A stretch of DNA of 56,185 nt from UBA11090 sp035560555 (GTDB lineage Bacteria; Spirochaetota; Spirochaetia; Treponematales; Rectinemataceae): contig DATMZF010000031.1 in NCBI GenBank assembly GCA_035560555.1, forward strand, positions 1-56,185, read 5' to 3'. A program made the position numbers and the translations under genes. Below, piece by piece: positions 1 to 8,383 of this stretch (positions are counted from its first letter, which is position 1; each line of letters starts with the position of its first letter). The notes beneath the pieces were generated by a model that was not told the DNA's origin, made no database searches, and saw nothing but the letters and a program-made list of their open reading frames with translations.

Positions 1-17
1 ATATTGAAATTTTCATA

Positions 18-47
18 TTGACAGTTGAATATTTGCGTTCCTATAAT
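18..47 (+). promoter_or_regulatory. Sigma70-type promoter of the glucarate operon
   Basis: A perfect TTGACA box lies at 18-23 and a perfect TATAAT box at 42-47, separated by 18 bp. Transcription would start near 54, about 30 nt before the first start codon. The surrounding DNA is AT-rich in an otherwise GC-rich window. Such a consensus-like promoter would normally need a repressor for sugar-dependent control, but no regulator gene is visible next to it inside the window. Confidence 0.75.
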
Positions 48-86
48 CGTTGAAAGCCCTCGGGGAGGGCACGGAGAGTCAGGAAA

Positions 87-1430
87 ATGCGCGGAACGCC
101 GAAAATAGTCGACTATCAGGTATTTCCCGTCGCGGGCCGCGACAGCATGCTTCTCACCTTGAGCGGCGCGCATTCGCCCTATTTCACGCGCAACATCGTC
201 GTGATGACCGACAGTTCGGGCAACACGGGCCTTGGGGAAGTGCACGGCGGCGAGCACATCAGGCTTGCGCTGGAAAGCTATCGGCCCTACCTCCTGGGCA
301 AGGCGATTGGCGACTGGAAAGGCATCGTGAGCGGCATCCGCAGCGGCAACTACACGCACAAGGAAGACGACGGCCAGGGGCTCCAGGGCCTCGACCTCAA
401 GAACCTGCGCTTCGTCGTCCACGCCGAGACGGCCGTCGAGTGCGCCCTCCTGGACCTTCTCGGCAAGTTCATGGACCTTCCGGTGGCGGCCTTCCTCGGC
501 GACGGGATGCGGCGCGATTCGGTGCTTTTTCTCGGTTATCTCTTCTATGTGGCCGACGCGGCCAAGACAGGACTGCCCTACCTTAACGAGGAGGACAGCC
601 CGAACCGCTGGTTCAGGACGAGGCGACGCGCGGCGATGACGCCTGAGGCCATCGTCGACCAGGCGCGCGCGGCCAAGGAACAGTACGGGTTCAAGGATTT
701 TAAATTGAAGGGCGGCGTGCTGCGCGGCGAAGAGGAGATGGAAGCGGTTCGGGCGCTCAAGGAAGCTTTCCCTGACGCACGCATCAACATAGACCCGAAC
801 GGCGCCTGGTCCCTGGACGAGGCCGTTCGCCTCTGCGCGGACATGCGCGGCATAATGACCTACGTCGAAGATCCCTGCGGCCCCGAAAAGGGATTCTCCG
901 GGCGCGAGATCATGGCCGAGTTCAAGCGGGCCACGGGCTTCCGCGTCGCGACCAACATGATCGCCACGGACTGGCGCCAGTTCCGCCATTCGACGGTTCT
1001 GGACTCGATCGACATCTGCCTGGCCGATCCGCACTTCTGGACCATGTCCGGCTCGGTGCGCGTCGGGCAGCTCTGCGACGATTGGGGCCTCACCTGGGGC
1101 TCGCACTCCAACAACCACTTCGACATCTCTCTGGCCATCTTCGCCCACGTGGCGGCCGCCGCCCCGGGCGAGATAACGGCCGTCGATACGCACTACATCT
1201 GGCAGGACGGCCAGTACCTCACGAAGGATCCGATGCGCATCGAGAACGGCCGCGTCGCCATCCGAAAGGACAGACCCGGCATCGGCGTCGAGATCGACAT
1301 GGAGGCCGTGAGGAAGGCGGCCGCCCTCTATGCCACCCTGCCGTCGGGCGACCGGGACGACGCTGTCGCCATGCGGCGCCTGATTCCAGGCTGGAAGTTC
1401 GATCCCAAGAAACCTTGCATGGTACGATGA
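87..1430 (+). CDS. Glucarate dehydratase-related protein (enolase superfamily)
   Basis: A 447-residue cytoplasmic member of the mandelate racemase/muconate lactonizing enzyme superfamily, in the glucarate dehydratase subgroup. These enzymes remove water from D-glucarate or L-idarate to give 5-keto-4-deoxy-glucarate. Visible motifs are KLKGG (general base lysine) near residue 207, the metal ligands in IDPNGAW, EDPCG and TNMIATDW, and the histidine/asparagine pair in SHSNNHFD followed by the VDTH aspartate. It differs from the next gene in the substrate-lid region (EVHGGEH instead of EVPGGEK), which resembles the paralogue situation of E. coli GudX and GudD. The start at 87 follows a GGAGAG-like ribosome site. 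It is first in an operon with gudD and garR. The family is certain; the substrate is inferred. Confidence 0.88.
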   Translation: MRGTPKIVDYQVFPVAGRDSMLLTLSGAHSPYFTRNIVVMTDSSGNTGLGEVHGGEHIRLALESYRPYLLGKAIGDWKGIVSGIRSGNYTHKEDDGQGLQGLDLKNLRFVVHAETAVECALLDLLGKFMDLPVAAFLGDGMRRDSVLFLGYLFYVADAAKTGLPYLNEEDSPNRWFRTRRRAAMTPEAIVDQARAAKEQYGFKDFKLKGGVLRGEEEMEAVRALKEAFPDARINIDPNGAWSLDEAVRLCADMRGIMTYVEDPCGPEKGFSGREIMAEFKRATGFRVATNMIATDWRQFRHSTVLDSIDICLADPHFWTMSGSVRVGQLCDDWGLTWGSHSNNHFDISLAIFAHVAAAAPGEITAVDTHYIWQDGQYLTKDPMRIENGRVAIRKDRPGIGVEIDMEAVRKAAALYATLPSGDRDDAVAMRRLIPGWKFDPKKPCMVR

Positions 1431-1462
1431 CAAGTCGGGCGAGCCGCTCGCGAGGAGAATCA

Positions 1463-2818
1463 ATGAATAGTGAATATGAAACCGCCTCCCGCGGCGCCCC
1501 CAAGGTCGTCGAGATGCTCGTCATCCCGGTCGCCGGCCACGACAGCATGCTGCTGAACCTAAGCGGCGCCCACGGCCCCTTTTTCACGCGCAACATCGTC
1601 ATACTGAAAGATTCGGCCGGCCGAAAGGGCTTGGGCGAAGTGCCGGGCGGGGAAAAAATCCGCGCGACGCTCATGGATGCCATCCCCCTCGTCGTCGGCT
1701 CTTCGATCGGCGCGTACAACAATACGCTGAACGCGATGCGCGAAGCCTTCGCCGACAGGGATTCCGAGGGAAGGGGACCGCAGACCTTCGACCTCCGCAC
1801 CATGGTGCACGCCGTCACGGCCGTGGAATCGGCGCTCCTCGACCTTTTTGGCCAATTTTTGGAACTTCCCGTGGCCGCCCTTCTCGGCACCGGCCAGCGG
1901 CGCCGCGACGTCGAGATGCTCGGCTATCTCTTCTTCATCGGCGACAGGAAGAAAACCGATCTGCCCTATCAGGAGGAATCGGAGGCCGACTGTGCTTGGT
2001 ACCGTCTCCGGAACGAAGAAGCCATGACGCCCGAAGCAGTGGTCGCCCTGGCCGAGGCTTCGCGCGAAAAGTATGGATTCCGCAATTTCAAGCTCAAGGG
2101 CGGCGTGCTTTCGGGCGACGAGGAGATGGAGGCCGTGAAGGCGCTCAAGGCCCGCTTTCCGGAAGCCCGCATAACGCTGGACCCGAACGGAGCCTGGTCG
2201 CTGAAGGAAGCCATTAGGCTCTGCAAAGACAAGCTGGGCATACTCGCCTACGCCGAGGACCCCTGCAGCGCCGAAAAAGGTTTTTCTGGCCGCGAGATCA
2301 TGGCCGAGTTCAGACGCGCGACGGGCCTCCCCACCGCCACCAACATGATCGCGACCGACTGGCGGGAGATGGGGCACTCCATCGCCCTGCAGTCGGTGAG
2401 CATCCCCCTCGCGGATCCGCATTTCTGGACCATGCAAGGCGCGGTGCGCGTCGCCCAGCTCTGCGATTCCTGGGGCCTCACCTGGGGCTGCCACTCCAAC
2501 AACCACTTCGACATCTCGCTCGCCATGGTGGCCCACACGGGAGCCGCGGCTCCGGGAACTATCGCCGCGCTGGATACGCACTGGATCTGGCAGGAAGGAC
2601 GCGAGCGTCTCACGCTGGATCCGCCTACGATCGTGGACGGAAACATAGTCGTGGACGAAACGCCGGGACTTGGAATCGCGCCCGATATGGGGCGCATCGA
2701 CGCGGCGCACCGGCTCTATCTCGAACATTGCCTCGGGGCCCGCGACGACGCGATGGCCATGCGGTATCTCGTTCCCGGCTGGAAGTTCGACAATAAAAAA
2801 CCCTGCCTCGTCAGATAA
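1463..2818 (+). CDS. gudD: Glucarate dehydratase
   Basis: A 451-residue protein that matches the canonical glucarate dehydratase pattern almost end to end. It has the N-terminal IPVAGHDSMLLNLSGAH segment, EVPGGEKIR, the catalytic KLKGG lysine, ITLDPNGAW, EDPCS, TNMIATDW, CHSNNHFDIS and the LDTHWIWQEG aspartate. The enzyme dehydrates D-glucarate/L-idarate to 5-keto-4-deoxy-D-glucarate in the cytoplasm. The ATG at 1463 is chosen because a GAGGAG box sits 6-7 nt upstream; an in-frame open stretch continues upstream inside the preceding gene but has no ribosome site. It lies 32 bp after the first paralogue and 26 bp before garR, clearly one transcript. The aldolase of the next step (GarL/KdgD) is not in the window. 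Confidence 0.93.
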   Translation: MNSEYETASRGAPKVVEMLVIPVAGHDSMLLNLSGAHGPFFTRNIVILKDSAGRKGLGEVPGGEKIRATLMDAIPLVVGSSIGAYNNTLNAMREAFADRDSEGRGPQTFDLRTMVHAVTAVESALLDLFGQFLELPVAALLGTGQRRRDVEMLGYLFFIGDRKKTDLPYQEESEADCAWYRLRNEEAMTPEAVVALAEASREKYGFRNFKLKGGVLSGDEEMEAVKALKARFPEARITLDPNGAWSLKEAIRLCKDKLGILAYAEDPCSAEKGFSGREIMAEFRRATGLPTATNMIATDWREMGHSIALQSVSIPLADPHFWTMQGAVRVAQLCDSWGLTWGCHSNNHFDISLAMVAHTGAAAPGTIAALDTHWIWQEGRERLTLDPPTIVDGNIVVDETPGLGIAPDMGRIDAAHRLYLEHCLGARDDAMAMRYLVPGWKFDNKKPCLVR

Positions 2819-2844
2819 GGCGGACAGATTTTGGAGGAAACGCT

Positions 2845-3729
2845 ATGAAAGTAGGATTCATCGGTTTAGGAATCATGGGCAAGCCCATGAGCAAGAATCT
2901 TTTGAAGAAAGGGTATTCCGTCGTCGTCAACGATGTGAACAAGGCCGCCGTGGACGAACTCGTCGCCCTTGGCGCCGAAGCGGCGGAAAACCCGAGGGAA
3001 GTCGCCAAGCGAGCCGAAGTCGTCATCACGATGCTGCCCAACTCCCCCCATGTGAGGCAGGTCGTCCTCGGCCCCAATGGCGTCATCGAGGCGGCGCGCC
3101 CCGGGCTCACGCTTATCGACATGAGCTCCATCGACCCCCTCGTCAGCCGCGAAGTGGGAGCCAAGCTGGCCGAAAAGGGCGTCGACATGCTCGACGCTCC
3201 CGTTTCCGGCGGCGAGCCCAAGGCCATCGACGGCACGATGTCGGTCATGGTCGGCGGCAAACAGGAAGTCTTCGTAAAGTATTTCGATCTCATGAAAGCG
3301 ATGGCGGGTTCCGTCGTCAGAACAGGCGAGATCGGCGCGGGCAACGTGACGAAGCTCGCGAACCAGATCATCGTCGCCGTGAACATCGCCGCTATGTCCG
3401 AGGCCCTGGTGATGGCCACGAAGGCTGGCGTCGATCCCGAACTCGTCTACAAGGCGATCCGCGGCGGGCTCGCCGGCTCCACCGTCCTCGACGCCAAAGC
3501 GCCCATGGTCCTGGATCGCAATTTCAAGCCCGGCTTCCGCGTCAACCTCCATATAAAGGATCTCAACAACGCGCTCGAGACCGCGCACGGCGTCGGCGCA
3601 TCCGTGCCCTTGACCGCCTCGGTGATGGAAATGCTCCAGAACATCAAAGCCGACGGCATGGGAGACTTGGATCATAGCGCCATCGCCCGATATTATGAAA
3701 AGCTGGCGAAGGTCGAGGTAAAGCGCTGA
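2845..3729 (+). CDS. garR: 2-hydroxy-3-oxopropionate (tartronate semialdehyde) reductase
   Basis: A 294-residue beta-hydroxyacid dehydrogenase. The N-terminus carries the Rossmann dinucleotide motif GFIGLGIMGKPMS. Further on are DAPVSGG (substrate-binding serine/glycine loop), GAGNVTKLANQ with the catalytic lysine near residue 172, and the C-terminal KDLNNAL helix. It reduces tartronate semialdehyde to D-glycerate with NAD(P)H, the third step of glucarate/galactarate breakdown, which fits its place after the two dehydratases. A GGAGG box precedes the ATG. The sequence cannot by itself exclude a closely related 3-hydroxyisobutyrate or glyoxylate reductase, but context favours GarR. Confidence 0.9.
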   Translation: MKVGFIGLGIMGKPMSKNLLKKGYSVVVNDVNKAAVDELVALGAEAAENPREVAKRAEVVITMLPNSPHVRQVVLGPNGVIEAARPGLTLIDMSSIDPLVSREVGAKLAEKGVDMLDAPVSGGEPKAIDGTMSVMVGGKQEVFVKYFDLMKAMAGSVVRTGEIGAGNVTKLANQIIVAVNIAAMSEALVMATKAGVDPELVYKAIRGGLAGSTVLDAKAPMVLDRNFKPGFRVNLHIKDLNNALETAHGVGASVPLTASVMEMLQNIKADGMGDLDHSAIARYYEKLAKVEVKR

Positions 3730-3921
3730 AATTCATTTTTACGGCTGGTCACGCTTCTTAGCGGACCGGCCTCCATCATGTGGCCATCAGATTAGAAAAA
3801 GAGTCGCTGTCGCCTAAGCCCCTTTACCTGAGCCCTGTTTCCTGAAGCTCCCGAGATTCCCTCATAGGGAAATCCGCATGCCCGCCCTCTGAATAAATGA
3901 CGTTTGTTGAAAGATTATTTC

Positions 3922-3960
3922 TTTACAGCGCGATTTTTTTGTGGTATTCTGTAACAGAAT
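3922..3960 (+). promoter_or_regulatory. Promoter with overlapping 15-bp palindromic operator, amino-sugar operon
   Basis: TTTACA (3922-3927) and TATTCT (3945-3950) are spaced by 17 bp. A perfect palindrome, ATTCTG-TAA-CAGAAT (3946-3960), covers the -10 box and the predicted start, the classic position for a repressor. The obvious candidate ligand-sensing regulator is the RpiR-type protein at 9326-10204 in the same operon. The rest of 3730-3921 holds no gene that I can support and no clear terminator for garR; an imperfect GC stem at 3743-3771 lacks a T-run. Confidence 0.6.
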
Positions 3961-3988
3961 TTCAGAACCATGTTTACAGGAGGCGATT

Positions 3989-5233
3989 ATGCAGTTTAAA
4001 CGGACGGCGGTGGCGGTGCTTCTCACGCTTCTCGCCGTAACTTCGGTCTTCGCGCAGAAAACCACGATCAATTTCTGGACTTGGCGTCCCGAGGACGTCG
4101 AGACCTACGACAAACTGATCGCCATATTCGAAAAAGCGAATCCCGGCATCAAGATTGTCCAGACGGCTCACAAGAGCACAGACTACAACACCATACTCTC
4201 CGCGGCGCTCTCGGGCGGCTCGGGCCCCGACGTGTTCCAGAGCCGCGCTTATGGCGGTCTCGAGACCTTCGCCCAGTCGGGCTTCCTCGAACCCGTCGAG
4301 AAATGGGTTCCCGAAGTCAAGAGCTTCGACAAGGGCCCGCTCCGCGGCGCCACGTCGATCAAGGACGGAAAGATCTACGGCGTTCCCTTCGCCAGCCAGA
4401 CCCTCTTCGTATTCTACAACAAGGCTCTGTACAAGGAGCTTGGCCTCTCCGTTCCCGAAACATGGGAACAGTTCATCGGCAACCTCCAGGCCATGAAGAA
4501 AGCTGGAATCCAGCCCCTCGCCAACGGCGGCAAGGACGGATGGACGCTCGAAGTCATGATGGGCTCGATCTGCCCCAACTTCTACGGCGCCAATGATTTC
4601 TTCGACGCGGTCGTGGCTGGCAAGACCACCTTCCAGGATCCGCGCTTCGTGGGCGCCATCGCCAAGCTCAAGGAACTCACGCCCTTCATGCCCGAGCTCT
4701 ACATGGGCGTCGCCTACACCGACGCGCAGTCCTCCTTCATCAACGAGGTCGCCGGCCACTTCATCGGCGGAAGCTTCGAAGCGGGCTATTTCTCGGCGCA
4801 GAACCCCAAGCTCGACTATGACGTGTTCGCGGCCCCCGTCGCCAAAAAGGGCGATCCGCACTACGTCTCCGTCTACGCCGACGGCAACTTCAGCATGAAC
4901 GCGGCGGGCAAGAACAAGGAAGCGGCCGCGAAGTTCCTCCGTTTCCTCGCCGGCAAAGATACTGGCAACGCCTTCATCAAGGAACTGAAGCAAGTCTCCG
5001 CCGTCCCCGGCGTCGACACCTCGACCTCGCCCTATATTTCCAAGGTCCTTTCGCTCCAGAAATACAACACGCCCTACCTCATGCTCGTCGGTTTCAGGTA
5101 TCAGCAGCCCACGGGATCCGTGCTGATCCAGGCCGCTCTCCAGGGCTTCATGGCCGGCAAGTTTGACGCCGCCGAAGTCGCCAAGCAAGTCCAGGAAGGC
5201 ATCGCGACGTACTACGCCCCGTTCAAGAAATAA
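3989..5233 (+). CDS. ABC sugar transporter, extracellular solute-binding protein (CUT1)
   Basis: A 414-residue family 1 extracellular solute-binding protein. It begins with a signal peptide (basic QFKR, hydrophobic AVAVLLTLLAV, AFAQ-like cleavage site ending VFAQ near residue 23). The mature protein carries the typical INFWTWRPED opening strand, GSGPDVFQ and PFASQTLFVFYNK hinge segments. The start at 3989 is fixed by a perfect AGGAGG at 3978-3983, 5 nt upstream; an in-frame start upstream has none. It heads an operon with two permeases, an AGE epimerase, MurQ, an RpiR regulator and a sugar kinase, so the ligand is probably an N-acetylated amino sugar or an amino-sugar disaccharide. No ATPase gene is present; a shared MsmX/UgpC-type ATPase elsewhere must power it. 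Confidence 0.9.
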   Translation: MQFKRTAVAVLLTLLAVTSVFAQKTTINFWTWRPEDVETYDKLIAIFEKANPGIKIVQTAHKSTDYNTILSAALSGGSGPDVFQSRAYGGLETFAQSGFLEPVEKWVPEVKSFDKGPLRGATSIKDGKIYGVPFASQTLFVFYNKALYKELGLSVPETWEQFIGNLQAMKKAGIQPLANGGKDGWTLEVMMGSICPNFYGANDFFDAVVAGKTTFQDPRFVGAIAKLKELTPFMPELYMGVAYTDAQSSFINEVAGHFIGGSFEAGYFSAQNPKLDYDVFAAPVAKKGDPHYVSVYADGNFSMNAAGKNKEAAAKFLRFLAGKDTGNAFIKELKQVSAVPGVDTSTSPYISKVLSLQKYNTPYLMLVGFRYQQPTGSVLIQAALQGFMAGKFDAAEVAKQVQEGIATYYAPFKK

Positions 5234-5250
5234 TCTTCCGCAAAACCGCT

Positions 5251-5302
5251 CGCGGGAAGCCGCCCTTTTCCTAAGGATCGGCTTCCCGCGGGTCTTCTTT
5301 TT
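5251..5302 (+). terminator. Intercistronic hairpin/attenuator after the binding-protein gene
   Basis: A perfect 12-bp stem, CGCGGGAAGCCG (5251-5262) with CGGCTTCCCGCG (5279-5290), encloses a 16-nt loop and is followed by GGTCTTCTTTTTT. This is the shape of a partial intrinsic terminator and 3' stabiliser. It would let the binding protein be made in excess over the membrane components that follow. Confidence 0.75.
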
Positions 5303-5320
5303 TCATCCAGGAGTACTACC

Positions 5321-6235
5321 TTGACCAGTAAAGATGCGCGCAAAGGCCTATGGATCGCGTTTTTCGTCCTTCCGGGACTGACGGTCGTAGCGGTCGTCAT
5401 CCTCCTTCCGCTGTTCATGTCGCTCTTCAACAGCCTTTTCAGCTGGACGCAACTTCTCCGCGGCGATTTCATCGGCTTCGCCAATTTCAGGAAAGTCTTC
5501 TTCACCGAGCCTTACAAGACGAGGTTTTTCAACGCGCTCGGGAACAACGCGAAGTGGTTCGCGCTCACGATGCTCATCCAGAACAGCCTGGGACTCATGT
5601 TCGGTTATCTGCTTTCGCGGAAAGTGGCCGGCCACGAGTTCTTCAAGCGCATAATCTTCATACCGGTCCTGTTTTCGATCGTCGCCGTGGGCTTTCTCTG
5701 GGGGCTCTACCTGCGGCCCAACGGTCTCCTCAACGGCTTCCTGAAGCTCGCGGGCAGACCCGACCTGATGAAGGCATGGCTCGGCGACGAATCCCTCGCC
5801 ACCGTCTCCATCATCCTGGTGAACATATGGCGTTGGGTGGGATTCCCGAGCCTGGTATTCCTCGCCGCCATCGACAACGTGCCCACCGACTGCCTGGAGG
5901 CGGCCTATCTCGACGGCGCCAGGGAGTCGACGGTTTTCAGGAGGATAGTGTTGCCTCTCATCGTCCCCTCCATCACGGTGATAACGGTGCTCACGATCAT
6001 AGGCAGCCTGAACGTGTTCGAGCAGATTTACACGATGGCGGGCCTCGACGGTTCGCCCAACTTCTCCACCGATACGATAGGGACGCTCTTCTATCGCACG
6101 GCTTTTGGGTCGGTGGATTCGGGCAGCCCGGAAATAGGCATCGGCTCGGCGATCGGTGTCATCATCTACGGACTCACCTTCTTCGCGTCGGTCTTCTCCA
6201 TATCGGCGCTCGGAAAGAAGGAGGTGGAGCTATGA
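5321..6235 (+). CDS. ABC sugar transporter permease 1 (CUT1, MalF-type)
   Basis: A 304-residue integral membrane protein with six predicted transmembrane segments. The binding-protein-dependent transport signature lies near residue 200: the EAA loop, here EAAYLDGARESTVFRRIVLPLI, touches the ATPase. The N-terminal helix (WIAFFVLPGLTVVAVVILLP) and the FNSLF segment are typical of the MalF/UgpA type. Translation starts at a TTG (5321) preceded by AGGAG at 7 nt. It overlaps the next permease gene by 4 bp (ATGA). Confidence 0.9.
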   Translation: MTSKDARKGLWIAFFVLPGLTVVAVVILLPLFMSLFNSLFSWTQLLRGDFIGFANFRKVFFTEPYKTRFFNALGNNAKWFALTMLIQNSLGLMFGYLLSRKVAGHEFFKRIIFIPVLFSIVAVGFLWGLYLRPNGLLNGFLKLAGRPDLMKAWLGDESLATVSIILVNIWRWVGFPSLVFLAAIDNVPTDCLEAAYLDGARESTVFRRIVLPLIVPSITVITVLTIIGSLNVFEQIYTMAGLDGSPNFSTDTIGTLFYRTAFGSVDSGSPEIGIGSAIGVIIYGLTFFASVFSISALGKKEVEL

Positions 6236-7086
6236 CCACCGATTTCAAGTTCCGGGGTTCCGGCATAGGCCGGAAGATCGTGATTTCGGCGATAGAAATC
6301 ATCCTCATCTTCTACGCCCTGCTCATCTTCTATCCCCTCGTCAACATGGTGCTCTCGTCGTTCAAGTCCACGAGGGAAATACTCCGCACGCCCTTCGCGC
6401 TGCCGAGCACCTGGGAATTTTCCAACTACGCGACGGTCTGGGTCAAGAAAGGTTTCGGGCGCTACTTCTTCAACAGCCTCTGGATAACGGCCGTCTCGAT
6501 GGTCTTCGTCCTCATTCTGGGCTCGATGGCCGCGTACGGGGTTTCCCGCTACAAATATAAGCTTTCCACCCTCGTCTACATGCTCTTCCTGTCGGGCATC
6601 ATGCTGCCGCTCAAGGCGGCGATAATCCCGCTTTTCATACTCATGAAGAAAATGAACCTCGTGGACAATCCTCTCTCCGTGATTCTCATCTTCATCGGCA
6701 TGGGGCTGCCGTCGACGGTTTTCATCCTTTCTGGATTCATGAAGGCCATACCGATCGATCTCGAATACGCCGCGCGCATAGATGGCTGTTCGGACTGGGC
6801 GATCTATAGAAGAATCGTGATGCCCGTCGTGGCTCCGGCGATCACCCTCGTCACTATCTACAACGCGGTACCCATTTGGAACGACTTTTTCTTCCCTCTC
6901 GTTTTTCTGCAGAGCAGCAAATGGAAAACGCTCCCCGTGGGTCTCACGAGCTTTTTCGGGCAGTACAGCACCGACTGGAGCCTCTGTTTTACGGGCCTGT
7001 CGATAGCCGTCGTTCCGATTCTTATTCTCTATCTCTTTATGGCTAAATATTTTATACGCGGAATGACGGCCGGGGCCGTAAAATGA
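6232..7086 (+). CDS. ABC sugar transporter permease 2 (CUT1, MalG-type)
   Basis: A 284-residue inner-membrane permease of the MalG/UgpE type. It has an N-terminal membrane helix (residues about 18-40), further helices around FNSLWIT, LVYMLFLSGIMLP and VILIFIGMGLPS, and the EAA-type loop EYAARIDGCSDWAIYRRIVMP near residue 185. The ATG at 6232 overlaps the stop of permease 1 (ATGA) and has a GGAGG 7 nt upstream. It pairs with the preceding permease and binding protein to import the operon's sugar. Confidence 0.9.
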   Translation: MTTDFKFRGSGIGRKIVISAIEIILIFYALLIFYPLVNMVLSSFKSTREILRTPFALPSTWEFSNYATVWVKKGFGRYFFNSLWITAVSMVFVLILGSMAAYGVSRYKYKLSTLVYMLFLSGIMLPLKAAIIPLFILMKKMNLVDNPLSVILIFIGMGLPSTVFILSGFMKAIPIDLEYAARIDGCSDWAIYRRIVMPVVAPAITLVTIYNAVPIWNDFFFPLVFLQSSKWKTLPVGLTSFFGQYSTDWSLCFTGLSIAVVPILILYLFMAKYFIRGMTAGAVK

Positions 7087-7111
7087 AATCGCGTGAAGCA
7101 CGGAGACTGCC

Positions 7112-8383
7112 ATGACTAAAAGCGAGTTGAGCGCATTCAGGACACTGTACGAACATGAACTTTTCGAAAGCGTCGTCCCCTTTTGGGAGCGCCACAGCCC
7201 GGACCGCGAGGCCGGGGGATACTTCAGCTGTATGGATCGCGATGGCACGGTTTTCGACAAAGACAAATTCCTGTGGATGCAGGGCCGCGAAGTCTGGGGT
7301 TTTTCCCACCTCTACAGGACGGTGAGACGGGAATCCCGCTGGCTCGAGCTGGCAAAACTAGGCGCCGATTTTCTCCGCGAAAAGGGAAGGGCGCCGAACG
7401 GCGATTTCTGGTTCGCGCTCGACCGCGACGGGAAACCCCTCGTGCAGCCCTACAATATCTATTCGGACTGTTTCTGCGCGGCGGGTTTGGCCGAGTACGG
7501 CCGCGTTTCGGGCGAACCCTGGGCGACGAACATGGCGGTCTCCACCTGGAACCGCATCCAGGAGCGCAAGGCCAATCCCAAGGGACAATGGAACAAGCAG
7601 ATCGGCGCGAACCGCCCGATTCTCGCCATGTCCTTCCCGATGATGCAGGTGTGGATGGCGGGCGTGATGGAAGGCATCGTGCCCCAGCCCGAACTGGACG
7701 CCATCGTGGACGCGGCGATACGGCAGGTGTTGACGCTTCACCTGGATCGCGGCCGCAAGGCTCTCTTCGAGCGGGTGTTCGCCGACGGAACCCGCCCAGA
7801 CTGCATGGAAGGGCGGCTGCTCACGCCCGGCCACGCGCTTGAAACGCTCTGGTTCATCATGCGCGTGGCCGCCGGGCGCGGCGACGCGGCCACGATAGAG
7901 ACCGCGCGCGAGGCGATGCTCTGGACCGTCGAGCGCGGTTGGGACGAGGCCTACGGCGGCATCTACTACTACCAAGACTACGAAGGTTTCCCCACCGACA
8001 AGATAGAGGCGGGGATGAAGCTCTGGTGGGTCCACGCCGAAGCGCTCTGCGCCTTCCTCCTCGCCTACAAGCTGACGGGCGATCCGGCCTGCGAAGCCTG
8101 GTTCAGGAAGATACATGACTGGACGTGGAAGCGTTTCCCCGATCCCGAATACGGAGAGTGGTATGGCTATCTGGACCGGAGGGGAGACGTGGCGCTCACG
8201 CTCAAGGGCGGCAAGTGGAAGGGTTTCTTCCATCTTCCCCGAGACCTTCTCGCCTGCGCGGGCTGGCTGAAGGAGATGGAAGCTTCCTGCGGGGACGACG
8301 GACAATACCGCGCCCCTCTTTCGACAAAAGCGGAAAGCCTTTCCGCGGCGCCGACGCGCGGCGCGACGGAGAAGAGCCGATGA
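7112..8383 (+). CDS. AGE-family sugar epimerase/isomerase (N-acylglucosamine 2-epimerase family)
   Basis: A 423-residue member of the AGE superfamily ((alpha/alpha)6 barrel). Family enzymes interconvert GlcNAc and ManNAc, or isomerise or epimerise free aldoses and disaccharides such as cellobiose. The two conserved catalytic histidines are visible in PGHALE (near residue 248) and KGFFHLPR (near residue 375), together with QGREVWGFSHLYR near residue 53, which lines the pocket. It lies 25 bp after the transporter and overlaps murQ by 4 bp, so it acts on the imported sugar before phosphorylation. ManNAc to GlcNAc conversion is my preferred role from context; a mannose- or cellobiose-type activity cannot be excluded. 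The last 30 residues extend beyond the family core. Confidence 0.85.
   Translation: MTKSELSAFRTLYEHELFESVVPFWERHSPDREAGGYFSCMDRDGTVFDKDKFLWMQGREVWGFSHLYRTVRRESRWLELAKLGADFLREKGRAPNGDFWFALDRDGKPLVQPYNIYSDCFCAAGLAEYGRVSGEPWATNMAVSTWNRIQERKANPKGQWNKQIGANRPILAMSFPMMQVWMAGVMEGIVPQPELDAIVDAAIRQVLTLHLDRGRKALFERVFADGTRPDCMEGRLLTPGHALETLWFIMRVAAGRGDAATIETAREAMLWTVERGWDEAYGGIYYYQDYEGFPTDKIEAGMKLWWVHAEALCAFLLAYKLTGDPACEAWFRKIHDWTWKRFPDPEYGEWYGYLDRRGDVALTLKGGKWKGFFHLPRDLLACAGWLKEMEASCGDDGQYRAPLSTKAESLSAAPTRGATEKSR

Noticed and set aside
87..1430. First glucarate dehydratase paralogue as a decayed pseudogene
   Set aside because: The frame is intact at family length, all catalytic residues are kept and a ribosome site is present.
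1559..2728. Long minus-strand open frame opposite gudD (389 codons)
   Set aside because: It mirrors gudD, a clear gene with all catalytic motifs, and its protein is Arg/Gly/Ala/Val-rich with no domain. High GC content produces many such antisense frames across the window.
3743..3771. Terminator of the glucarate operon
   Set aside because: The GGCTGGTC/GACCGGCC stem has a mismatch, a 13-nt loop and no T-run, so it is not a convincing intrinsic terminator.
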